Under the pieces are notes generated by a model, which did no database searches, was not told the DNA's origin, and was given only the letters and a program-made list of their open reading frames with translations. From contig JAZGTN010000119.1 of NCBI GenBank assembly GCA_037783415.1, forward strand, positions 4,410,001 to 4,474,000: DNA of 64,000 nt. Direction: 5' to 3'. This DNA is from Leptasterias polaris (lineage: Eukaryota > Echinodermata > Asteroidea > Forcipulatida > Asteriidae). The translations under genes were made by a program, and so were the position numbers. Of this stretch, positions 12,101 to 24,100 are shown in pieces (position 1 is the stretch's first letter; every line of letters begins with the position of its first letter).

Positions 12101-15100
12101 CTAAAATGCAAGGCATACCCCTTGCAATTTGTTTCATATTTTTGGATGAATTTTGACTAAAATGCAAGGCTTACCCCTTGCAATGTGTTTCATATTTTGG
12201 ATGAATTTTGACTAAAATGCAAGGCTTACCCCTTGCAATTTGTTTCATATTTTTGGATGAATTTTGACTAAAATGCAAGGCTTACCCCTTGCAATTTGTT
12301 TCATATTTTTGGATGAATTTTGACTAAAATGCAAGGCTTACCCCTTGCAATTTGTTTCATATTTTTGGATGAATTTTGACTAAAATGCAAGGCTTACCCC
12401 TTGCAATTTGTTTCATATTTTGGATGAATTTTGACTAAAATGGAAGGCTTACCCCTTGCAATTTGTTTCATATTTTTGGATGAATTTTGACTAAAATGCA
12501 AGGCTTACCCCTTGCAATTTGTTTCATATTTTGGATGAATTTTGACTAAAATGGAAGGCTTACCCCTTGCAATTTGTTTCATATTTTTGGATGAATTTTG
12601 ACTAAAATGCAAGGCTTACCCCTTGCAATTTCTTTCATATTTTGGATGAATTTTGACTAAAATGCAAGGCTTACCCCTTGCAATTTAGTCAAAATTCATC
12701 CAAAAATATGAAACAAATTAATCTGAATCTGAATCAATTTGTTTCATATTTTTGGATGAATTTTGACTAAAATGCAAGGCTTACCCCTTGCAATGTGTTT
12801 CATATTTTGGATGAATTTTGACTAAAATGCAAGGCTTACCCCTTGCAATTTGTTTCATATTTTTGGATGAATTTTGACTAAAATGCAAGGCTTACCCCTT
12901 GCAATTTGTTTCATATTTTTGGATGAATTTAGACTAAAATGCAAGGCTTACCCCTTGCAATTTGTTTCATATTTTTGGATGAATTTAGACTAAAATGCAA
13001 GGCTTACCCCTTGCAATTTGTTTCATATTTTTGGATGAATTTTGACTAAAATGCAAGGCTTACCCCTTGCAATTTGTTTCATATTTTGGATGAATTTTGA
13101 CTAAAATGCAAGGCTTACCCCTTGCAATTTGTTTCATATTTTTGGATGAATTTTGACTAAAATGCAAGGCTTACCCCTTGCAATTTGTTTCATATTTTTG
13201 GATGAATTTTGACTAAAATGCAAGGCTCACCCCTTGCAATTTGTTTCATATTTTTGGATGAATTTTGACAAAAATGCAAGGCTTAACCCCTTGCAATTTG
13301 TTTCATATTTTGGATGAATTTTGACTAAAATGCAAGGCTTACCCCTTGCAATTTAGTCAAAATTCATCCAAAAATATGAAACAAATTAATCTGAATCTGA
13401 ATCAATTTGTTTCATATTTTTGGATGAATTTTGACTAAAATGCAAGGCTTACCCCTTGCAATTTGTTTCATATTTTTGGATGAATTTTGACTAAAATGCA
13501 AGGCTTACCCCTTGCAATTTGTTTCATATTTTTGGATGAATTTTGACTAAAATGCAAGGCTAACCCCTTGCAATTTGTTTCATATTTTGGATGAATTTTG
13601 ACTAAAATGCAAGGCTTACCCCCTTGCAATTTGTTTCATATTTTTGGATGAATTTTTACTAAAATGCAAGGCATACCCCTTGCAATTTGTTTCATATTTT
13701 GGATGAATTTTGACTAAAATGCAAGGCATACCCCTTGCAATTTGTTTCATATTTTTGGATGAATTTAGACTAAAATGCAAGGCATACCCCTTGCAATTTG
13801 TTTCATATTTTTGGATGAATTTTGACTAAAATGCAAGGCATACCCCTTGCAATTTGTTTCATATTTTGGATGAATTTAGACTAAAATGCAAGGCATACCC
13901 CTTGCAATTTGTTTCATATTTTGGATGAATTTAGACTAAAATGCAAGGCATACCCCTTGCAATTTGTTTCATATTTTTGGATGAATTTTGACTAAAATGC
14001 AAGGCATACCCCTTGCAATTTGTTTCATATTTTTGGATGAATTTTGACTAAAATGCAAGGCTTACCCCTTGCAATTTGTTTCATATTTTTGGATGAATTT
14101 AGACTAAAATGCAAGGCTTACCCCTTGCAATTTCTTTCATATTTTGGATGAATTTTGACTAAAATGCAAGGCTTACCCCTTGCAATTTAGTCAAAATTCA
14201 TCCAAAAATATGAAACAAATTAATCTGAATCTGAATCAATTTGTTTCATATTTTTGGATGAATTTTGACTAAAATGCAAGGCATACCCCTTGCAATTTGT
14301 TTCATATTTTTGGATGAATTTTGACTAAAATGCAAGGCATACCCCTTGCAATTTGTTTCATATTTTGGATGAATTTAGACTAAAATGCAAGGCATACCCC
14401 TTGCAATTTGTTTCATATTTTGGATGAATTTAGACTAAAATGCAAGGCATACCCCTTGCAATTTGTTTCATATTTTTGGATGAATTTTGACTAAAATGCA
14501 AGGCATACCCCTTGCAATTTGTTTCATATTTTTGGATGAATTTAGACTAAAATGCAAGGCTTACCCCTTGCAATTTCTTTCATATTTTGGATGAATTTTG
14601 ACTAAAATGCAAGGCTTACCCCTTGCAATTTAGTCAAAATTCATCCAAAAATATGAAACAAATTAATCTGAATCTGAATCAATTTGTTTCATATTTTTGG
14701 ATGAATTTTGACTAAAATGCAAGGCATACCCCTTGCAATTTGTTTCATATTTTTGGATGAATTTTGACTAAAATGCAAGGCTTACCCCTTGCAATTTGTT
14801 TCATATTTTGGATGAATTTTGACTAAAATGCAAGGCTTACCCCTTGCAATTTGTTTCATATTTTTGATGAATTTAGACTAAAATGCAAGGCTTACCCCTT
14901 GCAATTTGTTTCATATTTTTGGATGAATTTTGACTAAAATGCAAGGCTTACCCCTTGCAATTTGTTTCATATTTTTGGATGAATTTAGACTAAAATGCAA
15001 GGCTTACCCCTTGCAATTTGTTTCATATTTTTGGATGAATTTTGACTAAAATGCAAGGCTTACCCCTTGCAATTTGTTTCATATTTTTGGATGAATTTTG

Positions 15101-18100
15101 ACTAAAATGCAAGGCTTACCCCTTGCAATTTGTTTCATATTTTTGGATGAATTTAGACTAAAATGCAAGGCTTACCCCTTGCAATTTGTTTCATATTTTG
15201 GATGAATTTAGACTAAAATGCAAGACTTACCCCTTGCAATTTCTTTCATATTTTGGATGAATTTTGACTAAAATGCAAGGCTTACCCCTTGCAATTTGTT
15301 TCATATTTTTGATGAATTTAGACTAAAATGCAAGGCTTACCCCTTGCAATTTGTTTCATATTTTTGGATGAATTTTGACTAAAATGCAAGGCTTACCCCT
15401 TGCAATTTGTTTCATATTTTTAGATGAATTTAGACTAAAATGCAAGGCTTACCCCTTGCAATTTGTTTCATATTTTTGGATGAATTTTGACTAAAATGCA
15501 AGGCTTACCCCTTGCAATTTGTTTCATATTTTTGGATGAATTTTGACTAAAATGCAAGGCTTACCCCTTGCAATTTGTTTCATATTTTTGGATGAATTTA
15601 GACTAAAATGCAAGGCTTACCCCTTGCAATTTGTTTCATATTTTGGATGAATTTAGACTAAAATGCAAGACTTACCCCTTGCAATTTCTTTCATATTTTG
15701 GATGAATTTTGACTAAAATGCAAGGCTTACCCCTTGCAATTTAGTCAAAATTCATCCAAAAATATGAAACAAATTAATCTGAATCTGAATCAATTTGTTT
15801 CATATTTTTGGATGAATTTTGACTAAAATGCAAGGCTTACCCCTTGCAATGTGTTTCATATTTTGGATGAATTTTGACTAAAATGCAAGGCTTACCCCTT
15901 GCAATTTGTTTCATATTTTTGGATGAATTTTGACTAAAATGCAAGGCTTACCCCTTGCAATTTGTTTCATATTTTTGGATGAATTTTGACTAAAATGCAA
16001 GGCTTACCCCTTGCAATTTGTTTCATATTTTTTGATGAATTTAGACTAAAATGCAAGGCTTACCCCTTGCAATTTGTTTCATATTTTTGGATGAATTTTG
16101 ACTAAAATGCAAAGCTTACCCCTTGCAATTTGTTTCATATTTTTGGATGAATTTTGACTAAAATGCAAGGCTTACCCCTTGCAATTTGTTTCATATTTTG
16201 GATGAATTTTGACTAAAATGCAAGGCTTACCCCTTGCAATTTGTTTCATATTTTGGATGAATTTTGACTAAAATGCAAGGCTTACCCCTTGCAATTTGTT
16301 TCATATTTTTGGATGAATTTTGACTAAAATGCAAGGCTTACCCCTTGCAATTTGTTTCATATTTTTGGATGAATTTTGACTAAAATGCAAGGCTTACCCC
16401 TTGCAATTTGTTTCATATTTTGGATGAATTTTGACTAAAATGCAAGGCTTACCCCTTGCAATTTGTTTCATATTTTTGGATGAATTTTGACTAAAATGCA
16501 AGGCTTACCCCTTGCAATTTGTTTCATATTTTTGGATGAATTTTGACTAAAATGCAAGGCTTACCCCTTGCAATTTGTTTCATATTTTTGGATGAATTTT
16601 GACTAAAATGCAAGGCTTACCCCTTGCAATTTGTTTCATATTTTTGGATGAATTTTGACTAAAATGCAAGGCTTACCCCTTGCAATTTGTTTCATATTTT
16701 TGGATGAATTTTGACTAAAATGCAAGGCTTACCCCTTGCAATTTGTTTCATATTTTGGATGAATTTTGACTAAAATGCAAGGCTAACCCCTTGCAATTTG
16801 TTTCATATTTTGGATGAATTTTTACTAAAATGCAAGGCTTACCCCCTTGCAATTTGTTTCATATTTTTGGATGAATTTTTACTAAAATGCAAGGCTTACC
16901 CCTTGCAATTTAGTCAAAATTCATCCAAAAATATGAAACAAATTAATCTGAATCTGAATCAATTTGTTTCATATTTTTGGATGAATTTTGACTAAAATGC
17001 AAGGCATACCCCTTGCAATTTGTTTCATATTTTGGATGAATTTAGACTAAAATGCAAGGCATACCCCTTGCAATTTGTTTCATATTTTTGGATGAATTTA
17101 GACTAAAATGCAAGGCATACCCCTTGCAATTTGTTTCATATTTTTGGATGAATTTTGACTAAAATGCAAGGCATACCCCTTGCAATTTGTTTCATATTTT
17201 GGATGAATTTAGACTAAAATGCAAGGCATACCCCTTGCAATTTGTTTCATATTTTGGATGAATTTTGACTAAAATGCAAGGCTTACCCCCTTGCAATTTG
17301 TTTCATATTTTTGGATGATTTTTTACTAAAATGCAAGGCTTATCCCTTGCAATTTAGTCAAAATTCATCCAAAAATATGAAACAAATTAATCTGAATCTG
17401 AATCAATTTGTTTCATATTTTTGGATGAATTTTGACTAAAATGCAAGGCATACCCCTTGCAATTTGTTTCATATTTTGGATGAATTTAGACTAAAATGCA
17501 AGGCATACCCCTTGCAATTTGTTTCATATTTTTGGATGAATTTAGACTAAAATGCAAGGCATACCCCTTGCAATTTGTTTCATATTTTGGATGAATTTTG
17601 ACTAAAATGCAAGGCTTACCCCTTGCAATTTGTTTCATATTTTTGGATGAATTTTGACTAAAATGCAAGGCTTACCCCTTGCAATTTGTTTCATATTTTT
17701 GGATGAATTTTGACTAAAATGGAAGGCTTACCCCTTGCAATTTGTTTCATATTTTTGGATGAATTTTGACTAAAATGCAAGGCTTACCCCTTGCAATTTG
17801 TTTCATATTTTGGATGAATTTTGACTAAAATGCAAGGCATACCCCTTGCAATTTGTTTCATATTTTTGGATGAATTTTGACTAAAATGCAAGGCTTACCC
17901 CTTGCAATTTGTTTCATATTTTTGGATGAATTTAAACTAAATTCTAGATGTCACTCGAATGCTGCTCCAGAGCACTGTTTTAACAAAGTTTTGTCACTGT
18001 GTGAAGATGGCGTTTTGGAACAGTACATTTTGTCTCTCTCCGATACATTGTCGCCATGTTGGTCGCCATATTTGCTGAATCAAAGGACTAAACGCGTTCG

Positions 18101-21100
18101 AGTGAACCACACACCAAGCAGGCGTGATTGGTTAGCACCCAAACTTGCTCCTAAATGCAAGTAAACCTTGTTGATGGAGTGGCACTTCACTCTCAGACTT
18201 TCTTCCAGACTTAAAATGGATTTTGTTGATTAATTGTTTACCTGGTTCGGGAGAACAGCTGATGTTAGAATGAATCTGAATATGAGGTCCGCTGACGTTA
18301 TAACGTGTTACCTCGTAAAAGCCATCATTATCACTATCAGTCCAAGGTGAGGTTTCATTGCTTTCTGTAGACCCTGTAGGCAGATAAGTTAATTCAGCTT
18401 AAGATACAGATCATATGTTCACAAACTTTGTGTCAACAACTTTTTATTATTATTTTTCTTTTAAGTAAGAAAATAATAAACCTTGGGGGAAACTGACTGG
18501 GAAATTAAAAATATACATTTTGGGGTTGAACAAAGAAACTCGTTCAACCCCAAAATATGTTAAGAATTGCATTAATCAATTTTTCTTTGTTCACTTCCCC
18601 CCCCCAAAAAACCAAAACAAAACCCAAAACCACAATTTTTATTATTTTGCATCTATAAAATAACCAAGCTTCTTTAACTTGTAATATGTCAGAGATGGTG
18701 CCAGGGTTTTTGATCCATCCTAATATGTCAGAGATGGTGCCAGGGTTTTTGATCCATCCTAATAGATTTTCTGGTAATAGCATGGAAATAATTTCTCTCT
18801 AAATTGTGGTAGTTGTAAAAAGAAACACAAAAAACAGGTGTGCAGCAATTCAACTTTTCCATCATTATGTTTTGATTGTCGTTCAATTCCTCGTAGTTGT
18901 CTTCAAGCTTTCTCCTGAGGACAATCGGAGCATACTGTTCAAAACACTGAGTACTGCTACTTTTCCGAACCATCACAACTCATAGATATTATTCTTTTCT
19001 TTCTGTTAACACAAACCCTACTAGACTGTATCTCCACAATGCAAAGTTTCAAACTCTACTTAAAGTTACCGTGGTAATCATAGAAGGAAGAATCTGCCCA
19101 AATGACGTCCTCACGGATCTGCATTTAGGAAGAAACAAAAGACATTTTAAAACATTTTTAAAGGCAAAGTATACCTTTCGTTTTTGGAACCATTTTATTT
19201 TTAAAATCCTATATAAATGTAGATATATACAATAAAACTAACCTGCTCAAAATTTCATTTTAAAACTTCTAACCAATAAGTTGTTATTGCCATTATTTTA
19301 AAGAGTGATTACCAAGCGTATACCTTCCTAAATGGCAATACAAACTTGTTGGTCTCAACGAAAACAACCAAAGTACTTTGCATAAAACCTCAGTCCCATT
19401 TCACGGCACTGCCACCACAGACTTTACGCAAGCACCCCTGCCTCTCCACTGTACTAGCCATGCAGCAGGAATTGCGCATTCAAGAACTGCCTAGCATACC
19501 ACACAGCTGAAACAACATGTGTATCAAGTACTTTGGGGTCAACACAGAATTTGTCCAACCTTTAACAACAAAGCAACGTACATTTGTACATTACATGACA
19601 GTACTCATCATGCAGTACACTGGGACTGACACTCCAGTGCTTGATTTTACAAAGCACTAAGATTCATCTTTAGATGAGTTGTCAATATCACCATAGTGAT
19701 TTGTATTGTGACATCACACTTTTCTAGCAATTAAGATTGATTTGGGATTAAACAATTTTGTTGTTGTTCAACCCTACTAGAGCGGGATTTGAACCTGCGA
19801 CCTCTGGATTAACGTGCCAGTGCTCTATCAACCAACAGCTTATAGAACAAAAGCTAGAACAACAGCTAGAACAGACACTTACCTGCAATCCTTTAAACCA
19901 AGAACAGTTAGGACATGAAACAAACTCCCACAGTGCACCATAGATGCCCCAAATCACAACTCCTTTAGGAATTTAATTTAAGTTCTTTGAAGTTCATTTA
20001 AGTTCAGTTCCACCTCCCCTAGGAACTCCTTGTTAAACTTCCTCACAGAGTATTTAGGAGTTGCCAAGTACTAAGAACCAAGTGCTTTGTTAGCAATTCA
20101 AATGTGAACCAAACAAGCCAGGGAATTTCCAGGGAATTTTGTATGAATAGGGGGCTAATGAAAGGGACTAATGATTGGGCTCATGTTTTGTCTTCAGATT
20201 GAACAAGAGTCAGCTATTCTCTTTTACAGGTCTGTTCTTTTGTGCCTACCTCTGGAGTATTTTTGACTGAGTTTTCTTCATTCAGACTGATGTAACTGCA
20301 GCAATGGTAAGCGTAGGATGAGACGATCCGATTAATCTTGGGCAACTCAGATGGTTGGGGGAAGGATTCAAGATGAATGTTATCAAAGGTATGAATGATG
20401 AGAAGCCTATCAAGGCCAGCTGTTGGGAAACTAGGAAACCTGTTACCGTTTAATTGTCTGCAAGAAGAAGAAAAAAATACTTTTAAAAGGAGTCTATACC
20501 TTTAATAATTACTCAAAACATACTTGGTTAGAGCACTAGAGAGCTGTTGATATTATAAATGACCCCCTTTGAAGTAATGTAGTTTTTTAAAAAGAGGTCA
20601 TTTTTCACACTAACAATTTGAATCTGAGAAGGGCTTCAGGCATGAACCCTCAGGAGGCAACTGAAAGCACATAATTCTATGCAACAAGGGCATTTTTCAT
20701 GCCAGAAACGCCGTGGCAAACCACCTCTCTTAATGATAGGCATGCATTACACACTACGGCTTTACGCCCCACTTGAAGTACGAAGCAATAATAGTTCAAT
20801 GTCTTGCTTAAGGTCACAAGTGTCAAGACAGGGACTCTAACCCAGCACAATCTGACAATGCCAGATCCTAAGTTCAGTCCATCAGACCGCTCCTCAATGA
20901 CAATGTCACAAAGGGTTTCAAAAGATTGTTTAGATTTAGAAGAAAAAAAAAGAGGAAAACAAAACAATTGTTTGGTCTTTACTTACAATGTTTCCAATTG
21001 TTTCATAGGTAGGAAGGATTCCTCATCAATTTTAATAATAGAGTTGTTGCCAAGATCCCTGCAGATTAAAAAGCGGAAAATCTTTTTTTTCAACTCCCTA

Positions 21101-24100
21101 AAATGATTTTTGCTTCACTTAACTTACAGACAAAATACAGGATTGGTTATAGAGATTAAATTAAAGGTATAATACCCAAGTAAATTCTTGTCACTTGATT
21201 GGAGGTCACCTAAAAAAAGCGCAACAGGTTAGTTCTTCATTATTTCTCTCCTGACTCACATAAAATAGGAACACTGTCTGTGACTATTTTGTAAGCTCTA
21301 CCAATCCTGTATAATACCTTTAAAATAAGAAGAAAGAATTCAAACTAAACACTCACAGTCCATAAGCGCCAGATAGACCCTCAAAGCTGTCTGCTCTGAT
21401 GTGCTCGATGCTGTTGTCTCTAAGGTAGAGGTAGGACAATTTATTTAGACCTTGAAAAGGTTTGCCTTCTAAAGAGGAAATCCTGTTAAGATTAAGGTTT
21501 CTGTTGGAGAAGAAGACAATGGAAGATGCTTAAACTATGAAATCATCTCGGCCAAAATTCTTAGATCTGCTTAAGCACAACAAGAAAAGAACAAAAATTT
21601 ATGATTACCATGGCTGAAGTTCATAGAGCTGCTTAAGCAGAAAATATAGCCTATCAATTTATCAATGTGACATGCATGTGAATTGGGTTTTCATTCCCAA
21701 CCAGATTGCATGGCTTTTGCTAGTTTTGATTCAAGCCATTATTATGTGGTTTCTTGTTGCATAACCACCCCGTTTACTTGACTTGCTAACAGGCGTTGTC
21801 AATTCGGATCGGTTCTGGCGGCAGGTTTGTTGATCTGGATCTGGATGTTTACTGCAATCAATCTCCCATTAAAGGGATGTACAGATTGCAGGTGTGTGCG
21901 GCTGGTTTGGGATCCTAATTGTAGTGGGCTTTGCTTTTAATGATCAACATGTTTAACTTCTGTAACCTTTCTTTAAAAGTATGAGGGGGCCTCTCTTACA
22001 GATGCTGGGAGGATGTTCCACTCTGACGTAGTTCTAGGTTAAAAAGATTATTTGAAACAGTCCTTGCTTGCGGGTTCTCTTATGAAGGATGTTGAGTCTG
22101 TTGTCTGAGTTCGTACTCCGGTCGTTGTACTTGGGGTATGAAGGAGATGGTCGGAATTTATAGCAACTTTATGATGTATTGATTTGTAAAGTAGGGACAG
22201 GCCTCCCGTTCAAGATGTGTACAGAACGCCCTCTATTGATGAATTGTAAAAGAGTTGTAACTACTGCTACACAGTGTACAGTCATCAATCGTCTTAAAAT
22301 AGACAAAATCACATTTTAATACTTACAACGTGTGGAGTTTGGAGCAACTTGAAAATCTTGGTAGTGACTCGATCTTGTTATTGTGAAGATCTCTGCAATT
22401 AATATTTAAAGAAAATTAAGCCCAGTTTTAAGTAACTCCATTTAAGTGGGCCTTATCCATTTTCTGATTATTGAAAGATTGAAAGATTGGAAAAAATGTA
22501 CTCTGTCAAAAATCAAAGGTGTATACCATCCCTTATAAAGATATGTTTCTTGAAAACTAGAGGATTGGAATGAATGTACTCTTCCAAAAACCAATGATGT
22601 ACCATCCCTTTATGATATGTTTCTTGATAACTAGAGGATTGGAATGAATGTGCTCTTCCAATAACCAATGATGTACCATCCCTTTATGATATGTTTCCTG
22701 AAAACTAGAGGATTGGAATGAATGCACTCTTCCAATAACCAATGATGTACCATCCCTTTATGATATGTTTCTTGATAACTAGAGGATTGGAATGAATGTG
22801 CTCTTCCAATAACCAATGATGTACCATCCCTTTATGATATGTTTCTTGATAACTAGAGGATTGGAATGAATGTGCTCTTCCAATAACCAATGATGTACCA
22901 TCCCTTTATGATATGTTTCCTGAAAACTAGAGGATTGGAATGAATGCACTCTTCCAATAACCAATGATGTACCATCCCTTTATGATATGTTTCTTGATAA
23001 CTAGAGGATTGGAATGAATGTACTCTTCCAATAACCAATGATGTACCATCCCTTTATGATATTTTTCTTGATAACTAGAGGATTGGAATGAATGTACTCT
23101 TCCAATAACCAATGATGTACCATCCCTTTATGATATTCTTGAAAACTAGAGGATTGGAATGAATGTACTCTTCCAAAAACCAATGATGTACCATCCCTTT
23201 ATGATATGTGTCTTGAAAACTAGAGGATTGGAATGAATGTGCTCTTCCAATAACCAATGATGTACCATCCCTTTATGATATGTTTCTTGATAACTAGAGG
23301 ATTGGAATGAATGTGCTCTTCCAAAAACCAATGATGTACCATCCCTTTATGATATGTTTCTTGATAACTAGAGGATTGGAATGAATGTGCTCTTCCAAAA
23401 ACCAATGATGTACCATCCCTTTATGATATGTTTCTTGATAACTAGAGGATTGGAATGAATGTACTCTTCCAATAACCAATGAAGTACAAACCCTTTATGA
23501 TATGTTTCTTGATAACTAGAGGATTGGAATGAATGTGCTCTTCCAATAACCAATGATGTACCATCCCTTTATGATATGTGTCTTGAAAACTAGAGGATTG
23601 GAATGAATGTACTCTTCCAATAACCAATGATGTATCATCCCTTTATGATATGTTTCTTGAAAACTAGAGGATTGGAATGGTGTTCTCTTCCAAACACCAA
23701 TGTGTTCAAACGAAATAACTATATTTTGAAATAATTATATTTCGTTCCCTCGCAATAACTTATTTCGTTCCCTCGAATTAATATTTTGAGGGAACGAAAT
23801 ACCATTTTGAGAGAATGAAATAGTATTTCAAGGGAATGAAATAATATTTAGAGGTATTAAAATGATTTCGGGGGAACCAAATCATTTCGAGGTAACAAAA
23901 TAATATTTCGAGGGAACGAAATAGTGCTTCGAGGGAACTATTGTTTGTTTTTTTACCTTTTCAATTTTTTGTTTACCTGTCCCTTTAGGGGCTCCGTAGA
24001 TTGGAATAAACTCTTCCAAAAAAAAAGCCCAAAATATAATTATTTACATTAGTAAAGAAAACACTTACAATTCTGTAAGTTTTTGCATTCCATCACAAAA

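Noticed and set aside
22557..23627. A family of 61-residue minus-strand proteins every 74 bp
   Set aside because: They are the same repeat unit read in successive frames, each closed by a stop, with no start context or known domain.
22480..23701. CRISPR array
   Set aside because: The units are contiguous, with no unique spacers, in a eukaryotic intron.
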